Of a stretch of 64,000 nucleotides of DNA, positions 22,611-33,413 are shown one piece after another. Origin of the DNA: Meghimatium bilineatum (lineage: Eukaryota; Mollusca; Gastropoda; Stylommatophora; Philomycidae); contig CM067318.1 in NCBI GenBank assembly GCA_034231615.1, positions 34,629,382 to 34,693,381 on the forward strand. The letters are read 5' to 3'. The position numbers were made by a program, and so were the translations under genes. Under the pieces are notes generated by a model. It was not told the DNA's origin. It saw only the letters and a program-made list of their open reading frames with translations, and did not search any database. Within the stretch, counting starts at the first letter, position 1, and every line of letters starts with the position of its first letter.

Positions 22611-23109
22611 CCCTTGCCTGATATCGCACAAAATGAACACAGTTGATGTGATTTCCAAGCTGAAAACGTTTGATAATTGTTGAGAGGAAGGGAAGAGGGC
22701 GGGGGGAAGAGGAGTTTTGACATTGTTGACGTCGAGGAAAGTGTTTTATGCAACAACTAAATGTTTGAATATTGACACATTCATTAAATGTGAAAAAAAA
22801 CATGTTCAACATTTTTGGGGAGAAAGGGAGAAAGACATAATTAAGCAAGGAATGGATGGGAGATCTCCAAATTTTTGAAGCTTGGTGACATAGGAGGAGG
22901 GGGGGGAGGCGGTCAAACATTAGCAGAATGCCCCCCCCCCTTCCCCTTTTTCTCAACAGTGTGTAAGACCTTTTAATATGTCTACATTATTTTATTTGTT
23001 TTATTTTACCTCATTCAGTAGTTATTTTCTCATATGTAGTATTGCACGGAGCGTTTATATTTTCTCCAGTCTACGAAGTTAATATATTCATGTACATATC
23101 CACAAAACA
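22611..23109. other. no gene recognised
   Basis: Contains purine-rich stretches (22680-22715, 22895-22915) and a C10 run near 22931. No coding evidence. Confidence 0.4.
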
Positions 23110-23261
23110 CTTAACACTGTACTCGTAATAACACAAACTAACTGAACACTGTACTCATGCTAACATAAACTGAAAACTGTACTCATACAAAAACAAACTA
23201 ACTGAACACTGTACTCGTACTAATACAAACTAGCTGAACGCTGTACTCGTACTGATGATGC
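23110..23261. repeat. about 33-bp tandem repeat, left block
   Basis: Unit aactaactgaacactgtact plus cgtactaacacaa, 4-5 copies. It continues at 23553-23740 on the other side of a LINE fragment. Confidence 0.9.
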
Positions 23262-23552
23262 TGTTCCTTCTTCGCACGCAAAAATGAGCATGGCATGAAA
23301 AACAATAAATCTGATTAACAAGTAGAAATAAAACAAAAGATTTGTGATCGTGTAATTTGGTTTGTGAGTTCGCAGATGCCTGATGGGTCCGATTAGTGTC
23401 ATAAAAACTCTATTGCAGTGCATGCAGGAGTGAGAGGGTCCCGAGTAGGAGAGTTTTCGGATTTGCCCTTCCGTTTCCACAGATTGTAAATTGCCGGCAG
23501 TGTTCTTTCTTTTTCAGATTTAGTGATGCCAGTAGTGATCTGGGTGTGCCAA
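23262..23552 (-). mobile_element. zinc-finger LINE 3' fragment inside a minisatellite
   Basis: The minus strand encodes TTGITKSEKERTLPAIYN, then after a frameshift HSCMHCNRVFMTLIGPIRHL and RTH. This is a complete C-x2-C...H-x3-H finger, unlike the copies at 5870 and 17290. The zinc-finger end, basic region and spacing identify the same LINE family. It splits the 33-bp array; a target duplication cannot be read because both flanks are repeat units. Confidence 0.75.
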
Positions 23553-23740
23553 GCTGAGTGAACAAGGACTGCACTAACACAAACTAACTGAAAACTGTAC
23601 TCGTCCTTACACAAACTAACTGAAAACTGTACTCGTACTAACACAAACTAACTGAAAACTGTACTCGTCCTTACACAAACTAACTGAAAACTGTACTCGT
23701 ACTAACACAAACTAACTGAAAACTGTACTCGTACTAACAA
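23553..23740. repeat. about 33-bp tandem repeat, right block
   Basis: Same unit as 23110-23261, about 5 copies, with cgtccttacac and cgtactaacac variants alternating. Confidence 0.9.
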
Positions 23741-24017
23741 TAACTTTTCCGAAGGCCTCCGATCTCATTGACCGTATGATTTTTGTAATGTAGTCATATT
23801 ATGTAGGTATATTATCATTCAAACATCAACATTACAACTGAAAAACCATACTGGAACCCACATTACAAACATAAATATATAATTTCAAAATGTAAAGTCC
23901 ACAGCATAATTGCATTGTAGTCATTTTATTCCAGATATAATTCAACATTTGCTTAGTATTTGTTTCATAGACAGCATTCTCAGTACTGAAGTAAAATTGT
24001 CATCATTTCGTATGTTA

Positions 24018-24120
24018 CTGGAAGTAAGAAACATGTGAACCTATGAATGTTACTGGAAGTAAGAAACATGTGAACCTATGAATGTTACTGGAAGTAAGAA
24101 ACATGTGAACCTATGAATGT
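24018..24120. repeat. 35-bp tandem repeat, 3 copies
   Basis: Unit atgttactggaagtaagaa plus acatgtgaacctatga, near-identical copies. Confidence 0.95.
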
Positions 24121-24211
24121 TTTTGCGATATCATTTATGTCACCACTATGGTAATCTATGTTTTAAATTATAAATTATATAAGACAACATTTCACAATTT
24201 ACTTTGGGCAC

Positions 24212-24286
24212 ATGAGAAAGCAATATTGTCTGTCAGAAAGCAATATTGTCTGTCAGAAAGCAATATTGTCTGTCAGAAAGCAATAT
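24212..24286. repeat. 20-bp tandem repeat, 4 copies
   Basis: Unit agaaagcaatattgtctgtc. Confidence 0.95.
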
Positions 24287-24594
24287 AGATCAACAAATTT
24301 CTCCTTTCTAACTCTATATATCTAGAAACTAGAAACTAGCATCACAGCACGTGGAACACTCCCATAAGTGATCCAGCCTCCGCTCCAGCAATCATCTCAA
24401 TGAATGTAGACTCATAATCCCGGCCAGGTGCTGATTGTGTGATCTTCGGGGCCTTCCAAATAAATTACTTTTCCTTCCCTCTAGATACTCCTATTTATGA
24501 CATTATCTGCATGTGTATGTTCTCAGCCTCATTGACATCATCTTCATCTTGAAATCAATTGATTACTGCAAGATCAAGTGTGCTTTATCACTTC

Positions 24595-25130
24595 TCAGCA
24601 ATGTGCCATCTATCGCCGCATTGCCTGCCAATAAGTCGGCTCTCTCGTTTCCTATGTCCCCAGCATGACCAATTACAGTGTATCCATGTAATGCTCTGGA
24701 TATTTTAGTTGTTCAATAAGTCCCACCATTCTTTTCTCAGCATGTACTTTTATACATTGCGCAGCATGTATAAATTCAGAAGAAATTACTGACTAAAGTA
24801 GTAATACATTAGATGAAGCGTGTCGAAAATGTACTGATGTCAAGGCCAAGGTTACAATTCATTGGACTGTACATTGGCTTGGCTTTGAGAGTCTGTGAGT
24901 ATTACCGAGTGTTCTGATGTATCAGTTATCAACCTATTTAGTGCTGCTGTAATTCCCTCTATCTCCATCCTCATGCTCGATGTAACAGTAGAGCATGCTG
25001 AAGATTTTTGAACATACTTCACGCCGTTTCTTAGGCAATAAAACCCCAACCGCTTTTATTTATATTTCTGTTAACCGAGCCATCTGTGTATATAATTATG
25101 TCTTGTGGTTTCGAGTGTAACTGAATATGT
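24595..25130 (-). mobile_element. LINE RNase H domain remnant
   Basis: On the minus strand, IIIYTDGSVNRN and SGWGFIA lie near 25105-25040, MEIEGITAALNRL near 24975-24935, ILTDSQSQANVQS near 24908-24870, and GYTVIGHAGDIGNERADLLA at about 24692-24633. These are the four catalytic positions of RNase H (D of TDGS, E of EIEG, D of TDS, D of ERAD), all kept, so decay is recent or slight here. The frame shifts at about 25035 and again at 24850, where an extra segment (24775-24860) lies between TDSQS and the GHAG block. The RT part is not in the window. Confidence 0.85.
24775..24860. repeat. left arm of an inverted duplication
   Basis: Reverse complement of 25138-25222 with only a few mismatches over about 85 bp, for example aagcgtgtcgaaaatgtac and agaaattactgactaaagta in both. 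The arms are about 280 bp apart. Confidence 0.9.
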
Positions 25131-25137
25131 TTATGGA

Positions 25138-25222
25138 CTGTAACCATGGCCTTGACATCCGTACATTTTCGACACGCTTTATCTTATTGTATCACTACTT
25201 TAGTCAGTAATTTCTTCTGAAT
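25138..25222. repeat. right arm of an inverted duplication
   Basis: Pairs with 24775-24860. It lies just upstream (in the LINE sense) of the RNase H start, so it is probably the source copy. Confidence 0.9.
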
Positions 25223-25429
25223 GTCAAACTCCACACATTCACCGTCCTGTACTATTTCTTAAAATTCACATACTCTTCGCAGTGTGTCTTCAGCCTCCAG
25301 TATATTCAGAAATGCCTGTAAGACATACAAACAACACTAGAGCTTCAGCCCTTACAGTTCGTTAACGGACACAGCATTGCTGGGCGGAACAACAAAGAAT
25401 CCTGTTGCAAGGGCCAGAGTTGTACCCTG

Positions 25430-25545
25430 ATTAATAAATGAATGAATAAGCCCGTAACCCGTCAGGATAGTAGGGGTACCACATTGGATGCTCCAGTTAT
25501 TTCTGTCTTCAACGATGCGGAGGAGTGAGAAAAACATACTGTTTC
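25430..25545 (-). mobile_element. LINE extreme 3' end with tetranucleotide tail
   Basis: Minus strand: SIQCGTPTILTGYGL, the C-terminal end also present at 52195-52235 (+) and 62264-62345 (-). It is followed by the tail ttattcattcatttatt, of (ATTC)n type. Confidence 0.75.
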
Positions 25546-25624
25546 GGCAGCATTAGATTCGGAACGCCATCAAGTAATAAAATGAGGACACCGCTGCGTT
25601 AAAACTGAGGGAAGAGAAAGAAGA

Positions 25625-25731
<107 letters not shown>

Positions 25732-25904
25732 GTTTCTTCGACGCCGAAAACGGTTGTATATGGCAAAATACAGTGCTCTCCATCATACATGATGTGATAC
25801 TTCTGTGTAAAGTTATTGCGTGTTCTTGACAACCATAGTCAATACCTCTTTGATGATTGTTTGATGAAAACTTTCTGGTGGTCTTCTTCTCGTTTTGTCA
25901 TTTC

Positions 25905-26040
25905 TTGCACAATTTAATGCTTGTGGTGATATTGTACTTTTTAATGCTTGTGGTGATATTGTACTTTTTAATGCTTGTGGTGATATTCTACTTTTTAATG
26001 CTTGTATTGACATTCTACTTTTTAATGCTTGTAGTGTCCT
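25905..26040. repeat. 31-bp tandem repeat, 4-5 copies
   Basis: Unit aatgcttgtggtgatatt plus gtacttttt, with later copies changed to tgtattgacattc and tgtagtgtcc. Confidence 0.95.
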
Positions 26041-26474
26041 AAATGGTAGTATATGCAAATAACTCAAATGTAGTCCCAAAACATATCATGTCACGAGGAT
26101 GTGATGTGATTTCTACCTCACAATAGGAATCATCATATTTTGTTCCCCAGATGATTTAGCATTGTTTGCCCTCGCTTTGTCTACGCTCCGCTTCATAACT
26201 ATACCATTCGTGTACTCATTTCTACAACTTGTAGTCCTGAAACTTGATTCTATAACATTCTGTTAGCAAACCACTGCAATGTGGTCTGTATTAATCTCAC
26301 TCACTATAAGAGGGAGAAATATGCAGTAACAAAACACACACACAATCACACGCACAGTCACACGCACATTTCGTGTTTGTTTATTATAAGATGACCTTTG
26401 TTAGAGTAACACATACACACACATGTTTTGTTTAATGTACGGTGACCTCTTGATTATACTTTAGAAGATCTTAT
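26041..26474. other. sequence downstream of the neuropeptide gene
   Basis: No gene. A (CA)-rich stretch lies at 26330-26365, and a second AATAAA on the minus strand at 26385-26380 could serve as an alternative polyadenylation signal. Confidence 0.5.
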
Positions 26475-26480
26475 TTTATT
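26475..26480 (-). promoter_or_regulatory. polyadenylation signal AATAAA
   Basis: Reads AATAAA on the minus strand, 43 nt past the TAG stop of the neuropeptide precursor. It implies a very short 3' UTR if used. Confidence 0.6.
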
Positions 26481-26522
26481 CTCAGGAGAGATAATCTATT
26501 CTGTTCTAGAAACCATTGATGG

Positions 26523-27701
26523 CTAGTCTGTAACCTCCCGACTGTAATCTACTGGATCCGATGACAAGTCCCTTCTTTTGCCAATCCTTAGAAACAACGA
26601 GGAAGGATTCTTTCCTATTCTAACAAAGGCCGATCCTCTGTTGACCAAACGTATGGGTTCTTCGTCTGCCGTGTTGTCGTCGTCACTCAATTTCTCATAC
26701 AATGTAGAAAATGGATAAACTGGAGACGATGGCACAGAATACGAGTCGTCAAATGATGGCAATTTACCAAAATCAACAATGTTGGAACGACTCTGTAAAA
26801 ATCCATTAGCCAAATCGTTGCTTAACTTGGATTTGCCTATTCGCACAAAACTAGAGCCTCGTTTGTCTTGTTGGCTATGGTTATTTCGTTCAGATTTGCC
26901 AATACGAACAAAACTAGAGCCTCGTTTGTCTTCTTCGCCATCGCTATTTAGTTCAGATTTGCCAATACGAACAAAACTAGAACCTCGTTTGTCTTCTCCT
27001 TCTGCTCTCCCAATTCTAACAAAACTGGATGCACGTTTGATCAGATCCACGTCCTTGCCCTCAGACCTACCAATTCTAACAAAACTGGAAACTCGCTTTA
27101 ACCGATCTATATCACTGTCATCCGACTTACCAATTCTAACGAAACTGGAAGCTCGCTTAAACTGATCTCTGTGACTAAGATCCGGCCTACCAATTCTAAC
27201 AAAACTCGATCCTCTCTTTGTTGAATATCCAGGTAGTTCAGGAGCGTCGAGTACCCAATTTTTGCCGATGCGTACAAAACTACTTGCACGTTTATCATGT
27301 GTGAGAAAGTGTGATTTTCCAATCCTTACAAAACTAGACGGCGATCTAGCAAATCTGAAATAATTTTCGTCAGAACCACTCCCGTTAGATTTATAAGCAG
27401 GGATAAAATTATAATCTGGTATAACATTCCCGGTAAAATCAGGATCAACGCCACTGTAGCTATCTCTATACAACTTATTGGCAAGATTCGAAATAGAATT
27501 CATTCCATTGTCAAATGAACTCCATCTTTTCTCGCGGGCTTTTGATCTGTTGTGCATATAGGGAATGTGTGAGCCGCCAAAACTGTGAGCACTGTGTCCA
27601 CTGCCTGCGTTGACCTCTATGGACAAACTTAGATCTGTAGCGATGAGTAATAGCATTGTAGAACAAAGGATTGTAAGCTGAAGTGACGACATTATTTTCA
27701 T
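26523..27701 (-). CDS. FVRI-amide neuropeptide precursor
   Basis: The product is a 392-residue secreted prepropeptide. The start chosen is the ATG at 27701, because an excellent splice acceptor lies just upstream (27719-27718) and the Met opens a signal peptide (MKIMSSLQLT, then a hydrophobic core to about residue 27). The open frame extends 15 codons further upstream but only through the presumed intron. From about residue 115 on, the chain is a run of peptide units: SPSSFVRIGK, ASSFVRIG (three), GSSFVRIG (four), VSSFVRIGR, GSAFVRIGK and a final NPSSLFLRIGK. Most are released at KR on the N-side, and Gly-Lys or Gly-Arg gives C-terminal amidation. Spacers are short and acidic (Asp/Glu/Ser rich). 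SSFVRI-amides are known gastropod neuropeptides acting on muscle and neurons. No stop or frameshift breaks the frame, so it is probably functional. The receptor and the upstream exons are not in view. Confidence 0.95.
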   Translation of the reverse strand: MKIMSSLQLTILCSTMLLLIATDLSLSIEVNAGSGHSAHSFGGSHIPYMHNRSKAREKRWSSFDNGMNSISNLANKLYRDSYSGVDPDFTGNVIPDYNFIPAYKSNGSGSDENYFRFARSPSSFVRIGKSHFLTHDKRASSFVRIGKNWVLDAPELPGYSTKRGSSFVRIGRPDLSHRDQFKRASSFVRIGKSDDSDIDRLKRVSSFVRIGRSEGKDVDLIKRASSFVRIGRAEGEDKRGSSFVRIGKSELNSDGEEDKRGSSFVRIGKSERNNHSQQDKRGSSFVRIGKSKLSNDLANGFLQSRSNIVDFGKLPSFDDSYSVPSSPVYPFSTLYEKLSDDDNTADEEPIRLVNRGSAFVRIGKNPSSLFLRIGKRRDLSSDPVDYSREVTD

Positions 27702-27717
27702 ATAGTCTTTGATTGAT

Positions 27718-27719
27718 CT
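27718..27719 (-). promoter_or_regulatory. 3' splice site before the precursor's coding exon
   Basis: The minus strand reads TTTACTTTATATCATTTCAG, then atcaatcaaag and, 16 nt into the exon, the start ATG. A branch-like cattaac lies about 30 nt upstream. This suggests that a 5' UTR exon lies at higher coordinates. I could not identify that exon or the promoter. Confidence 0.7.
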
Positions 27720-28440
27720 GAAATGATATAAAGTAAACCAATACATGTTAATGAGAAGAATAAATCATGTTATCTATCCAGTTATATTAAGCAAAGTCTT
27801 CACCAGATAGAGCTTCCAGTTTAAGTCAACTATTTTAGGGTTGGTTTATACTTCGGAGTCATGGTTACAGGTTTACCTGAACTACGATCTTCATAATATT
27901 TTAAAAGTTAAATATCACTTATCGAAGCAAATTGGGCTCAAGTCTTTGGTTGAAGGGTGCGTAGCTCACCACAAAGGGTACAAAATACATTACTCATCTA
28001 TAGTGACCCGATTGGCAGCTTGCGCATACATTGTGTCGCCAAACAATAAAACGTATGGGTTGGTCAGTGGTCAGCAAGCTAATCCGCTGAACTATATTTG
28101 AATAAGGACATGTATAAAGTCTCACATAAATACGCGTGAAAATATTTGTAAAAAGTACCGATTGAAATAAAAACTGAACTGGTTCAATTTTGATTATAAG
28201 TATGTCTTCTGAGACAATGACAGCTATAAGATATGCGACATAATATAGGTTCGTAATGCAGTGCGATAGAGGCGTCACCGGCTTATGTACTTTTATTATA
28301 TCATGGGTAGACAATGTCAAAGTTATTATTAGAAATCATAGAAAAATAATATCAAAGACCTAAGATGTCAAGATGTTTCCATAAATCTCATCGCTGGATA
28401 TAAAGAGCGTAGAAGTTTATAGAATGTCAGTGAGGACAAC
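27720..28440 (-). other. presumed 5' intron of the neuropeptide gene; no other gene seen
   Basis: AT-rich sequence with scattered short frames and no recognisable element or repeat. Confidence 0.4.
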
Positions 28441-28780
28441 GTTCACCATAGAACACGTCATATAAATGACAGATGGGATGACATATCATAACGTCATATA
28501 GATACATATATGGGGTCACAAAAGATATATCACATAAATAGATGTAGGCCATAAAGGACACGCCAATTCGATTCATAGATAGATAGGGCCACAAATAATG
28601 CTTCACATATGTAGATAGATATATGGGGCACGTCATATAGATAAATAGTTGGGGCCATAAAGAACACATTATACAGATTACAGATGGTGGCCACAAATGA
28701 CACGTCACATAGATGATAGATGGAGCCACAAGGGACATGTCACAATGATAGATATATGGGGCCACCAACGATACGTCACA
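28441..28780. repeat. degenerate minisatellite left of the GATA tract
   Basis: About 38-45-bp units containing gatagatggggccacaaaggacacgtcacat-like words (for example ggccacaaatgacacgtcac at 28690), each with 1-3 GATA units. Confidence 0.8.
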
Positions 28781-29297
<517 letters not shown>

Positions 29298-29560
29298 CTC
29301 ACAAAGGACACGTTACATAAATAATAGATGAGGCCACAATGAAACATAATATAGATAGATAGAAAGGACCACAAAACACAAGGCGTATAGATACATAGAT
29401 GGACAGATAGGACCACAAAGGACACGCCACATAGATACATAGATATATTAAGATACAAAGGCCACGTGATATATATAAATAGATGGGACGACAAAGTACA
29501 CGTCACATAGATATATTGATGAGGCTACATTAACAGATAGATGAGGTGACAATGGACTCG
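29298..29560. repeat. degenerate minisatellite right of the GATA tract
   Basis: Same words as 28441-28780 (accacaaaggacacg, acatagatacatagat), about 6 units, which places the GATA tract inside one original array. Confidence 0.8.
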
Positions 29561-29654
29561 TTATAGAGAGATATAGATGATATAGGAACCACACATCTTT
29601 TATAGAACTACGGAGCTCCAAGTAGTATTTGATTTCTTTAAAAGAAACATTTTT

Positions 29655-29745
29655 TTAGTATTTGATTAGCTCTGGGTTCAAGGATGGATATAGTAATTTG
29701 ATAAAGTATTTGATTAGCTCTGGGTTCAAGGATGGATATAGTAAT
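29655..29745. repeat. 48-bp direct repeat, 2 copies
   Basis: agtatttgattagctctggg through ggatggatatagtaat occurs twice in tandem. Confidence 0.95.
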
Positions 29746-30639
29746 GTTAGATCAGCATGGCGAGCCAGAGATAAATGTATTGGCTGGTCAGATTTGACTA
29801 GAAGGCTGTGTGTTGCCCACCACAGACTTAAACAAACATGAATAATCAACGCGATATATATGATGTTCGACCGATAGTTATAACTCCCACTTATACGCAT
29901 AGCGGCAAGTGTGGATCCACAGAACGGATATCCACCCAGGTAAGACAACAAACAATGAATACGATTACAATGTTAATAAATATAGTTTTCAAAGTGCATT
30001 GCCATAAAATACACAACTCTTACAATATTATCTAATTATTTTTTTTTTTATTTTTTTTTAATAAATCCTTGAAAATTCAAAGTATTGTAAAAAAATCCCA
30101 ATGTTGTATTTTTTATTAGATAAATATTATATTTCTCGTTTCAAACTAACATTGATACGTGCAAGGATCTTCATCCTGTTTTTCTGATGTTCTTTCAATT
30201 TTATTAACTGTGACACAGTATATGTTATGTCTTAATCATATATCGATTGATTATTTCAATTTGAACTATGCGTGAGACATTTGTGAACTTGAAAATAAAT
30301 GTCTGCTAAAATAGTAAGAACATTTCTATAGTACGTTATACTAGCTTTGCCGAAATTTAAAATGATGTATTTCAGTAAATATAACACGTATATAATTAAA
30401 ATCTTGTTTGTGAATTTGAAGTGGCAGAGACTGTTGAATTGTATTTTTTTTTATTAAATTGCGATCATTGCTTTAATGTTCGATTACTTACGATATTAAT
30501 CAAGAGTCTACTTGTCAACACACATCTCATATATATTTTCTTACAGATATGTACAGTTAATTATAAGACCGCATTTACACAAGATTGGTTTAGCCTACAA
30601 TTGGCATGAATTAATATCAATATTAATGTCACACACAAC
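29746..30639. other. no gene recognised
   Basis: AT-rich, with T-rich stretches at 30039-30060. No coding or repeat structure recognised. Confidence 0.4.
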
Positions 30640-30875
30640 AGGGAAAATTAATATCACTTACAAGAAGGAATATTAATATCAAATATAAGAAGGAACAGTA
30701 ATAGCAAATATAGGAAGGGACATTAATATAATTTACAAGAAGTGACATTAATGTTACTTACAGAAGGAATATTAATATCACTCAAAAAAAGAAACATGAG
30801 TATCAAACACAAGAAGGAACATTGATAGCAAACACATGAAGGAAAATTAATAGCACACACTACATTGAACATTAC
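30640..30875. repeat. degenerate about 24-bp repeat (agaaggaacattaatatcac)
   Basis: Eight to ten imperfect units. It ends at the 5' end of the LINE fragment that follows, and similar words recur just after it (31290-31390), so the LINE sits inside this array. Confidence 0.75.
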
Positions 30876-31285
30876 ACACACTACAATAAACAAACAGAGA
30901 CGTGGGAAATTAGAGGCAATAGAGATGTGGTTCTACAGAAGAATGCTGAGAATACAATGGAGTGCTAGAAAAACTAATGTGGAGGCGTTGAAAGAGTCAA
31001 ATGTGAAACTTACCTTAATCAATGATATAAGAAAAAGACAATCTTCAGACAATCTTCATTTTTTAGCCACTACATAAGACAATGAGGTTTGGAGAACATA
31101 GTCACAGAAGGCAAGATTGAAGGCAACAGAGACGAAGGGTGACAACGTGAGAAAATATTTCATAGTTTGACAATCTGGCACGGCAGGGAATTAACGATCT
31201 TAATACATAATGCTGGCGATAGAGAGCTGTGGAGAGCCATGATTGCCTACGCCAGCCGGTATCGCAAGTGATGATGAAGATGACA
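30876..31285 (+). mobile_element. LINE 3' fragment
   Basis: Reading gives RGKLEAIEMWFYRRMLRIQW and SARKTNVEALKE, then with frameshifts ENIVTEGKIEG, LTIWHGRELT and GDRELWRAMIAYASR. This is the end of a non-LTR ORF after the RT domain. It ends in a gatgatgaagatgac tail. The RT core is absent. Confidence 0.85.
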
Positions 31286-31689
31286 AGGAACATTGATATC
31301 ACACAAGAAGGAACACAATCATCACGCAAAATACAGATTATTAGTATCACAAACAAAATATAAATATTACTATCACACAGTATCATATCTGTGTATCATC
31401 TAAAGCTGTTTATTATTATCATACAGTTACCCCGAATTTCGTTATTGAAAACCTGAGATGTGATATCACGAAACTGTATACTATTCATTATATCTTAAAT
31501 TTTGTGTCAACAAATATATAGTGACACAATTAGTTTGCGTAGATGTATTCTCAGCAGCAATTCAATATCGACAACAAAAACAATACACTTCACTTAAAAT
31601 GCCCATTCTGCCTAAGCGATACGTAAACTGTTGAATTAAGGAAAGCCAAACTGTTTTCTATATATTTATTTTACTAGTAAGTGGGGAAA

Positions 31690-32480
31690 TTGATTAATTT
31701 ATATATATTGGTTGGTGGGTGTATTTGTTGGTAAGGGATATGTATAACGACGGGTTGGTTGTTAAGTGGGTTGTTTTGTTGATGAGTATGTTGGTTGTTT
31801 GTTTTGTTAATTGATTGATGAGTTGGATGGTTGGTTGGTGAGTGGAATTTAGTTGGTGAGTGGTTTGGTTTGTGAATGAGTTAGTTGATGAGCGGCTGTT
31901 CGGTGAATAGAGTAGTTGTTGAGTGAGTTTGTTACTGAGTGGGTGTGTTGAAGAGTGGGTTGATTGGTGAGTTGGTTATATAGTGTTTGCATCTTGAAAA
32001 ATAGGTTGATTTGTGAGCGAGTTGGTTGGTTGTTTGTGAGAGAGTTGAAGAATGGTTTGCTCGGCATATTGATAGGTGAGTTGCTTGGTGGGTTGGCTGA
32101 CTGGGTGGTGGGTAGGTTTGTTAGTGGGTATTTTAGTATGTTTGATGTTGGTCGAATTGGTTGGTGTGGTAGGTGGGTTGACTCGCTTGTGGTGTGGGTT
32201 AATTGATTGGTGAGTTGATGGGTTGGTATATGTCTGTGTTGGTTGTTTAGTGGATGGTTTGGTTGATGAGTCTTCTGGTTGATTTGTGAGTAGATGGAAA
32301 AAATATAACTGTATTTGGTTTCAAATAATAAATGTATTTGGTTGATTGATGTACATATTGATTGATGAGTGAGTTGATTGATTTACAGATTGATTAATGA
32401 GTGGGTTGGTTGGTGGTTTGAGTTTTTGAGTGATTTGGTTGGTTGATGCGTTAGTTGACAATGAAATGTTTTTTTCATGT
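31690..32480. repeat. G/T-rich degenerate repeat (ggttggttggtgagtg type)
   Basis: About 790 bp in which the plus strand is almost free of C outside a few words. Units of about 12 bp (ttggttggtgag) are strongly diverged. It has the strongest sustained strand skew that I noticed in the window. Confidence 0.85.
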
Positions 32481-33243
32481 CATTTCTAAAGAAATTAAAC
32501 TTCATCCGAATCATAATTAGATGTCTTTGAGAAATTGATAACCAATCAAAACTGATTGAAGAACAAACGATCATTCTTCCAATATTTCTTTTCCTCTTGT
32601 AACACATGGTTCTCTGATTTTTTTAACAATAATTCCTGGCTATATTAGAGATGTCGGCATTTGTAAGTATTTCAACATCATTTGATTTGAACTTTTCATT
32701 TTCTGTTGCTACATGTTCCTTTATTTTAGCTCAGACTAATTATATTGGGTTTGTGATTGTGCCAGCCAAAGCTTTATTACATCTTTAGTACTTGATGAAT
32801 TATGATCGTTACCTTCTGCTGCCACATCAGTGTGATACGAATCATTGTCCATTATGAAACAAGATGGTGTGTACCCAATGAAGAAAGTACATGTCTCACA
32901 ATACAATATTTAACCAATTGATATCTTATGTAGATTTTGAAACAGATATTGAGTTCAGTATTATTTAGAAAATAATGATGATTGCTTCCTGCATATGCAA
33001 TTATTAGACGCTGCAGAGTGTTGTTTAATACTAATCTCTTAGTTGTCTCATCAGATTATTGTAATTCTCGTTCACTACTGTGACTCGCAATGTTCATCGT
33101 GAGCGTGACAACTAATACAACCTCATAAATCGTCTGTTTTGTATTCATGGGTACAAAATGTGCAGATTCACGCTTAAATCATGTCAATTGTTTAATTAAC
33201 CATTAATGTACAAATAAGGATTTTTATTTGATTGAAAACATCC
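32481..33243. other. no gene recognised
   Basis: AT-rich unique-looking sequence. Confidence 0.4.
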
Positions 33244-33403
33244 AAATAAATATGCTTGAGGTGTGTTGACAAGTGGACTTTGATAACTGTCACAAATAAA
33301 TATGCTTGAGGTGTGTTGACAAGTGGACTTTGATAACTGTCACAAATAAATATGCTTGAGGTGTGTTGACAAGTGGACTTTGATAACTGTCACAAATAAA
33401 CGA
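33244..33403. repeat. 50-bp tandem repeat, 3 copies
   Basis: Unit caaataaatatgcttgaggt plus gtgttgacaagtggactttg; copies are identical. The array ends 11 bp before the 3' end of the minus-strand LINE. Confidence 0.97.
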
Positions 33404-33413
33404 AAATAACTAA

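Noticed and set aside
26779..27165. 128-codon plus-strand frame opposite the neuropeptide exon
   Set aside because: Antisense shadow of the repeated FVRIGK codons (appears as LPIRTKLEPRL repeats).
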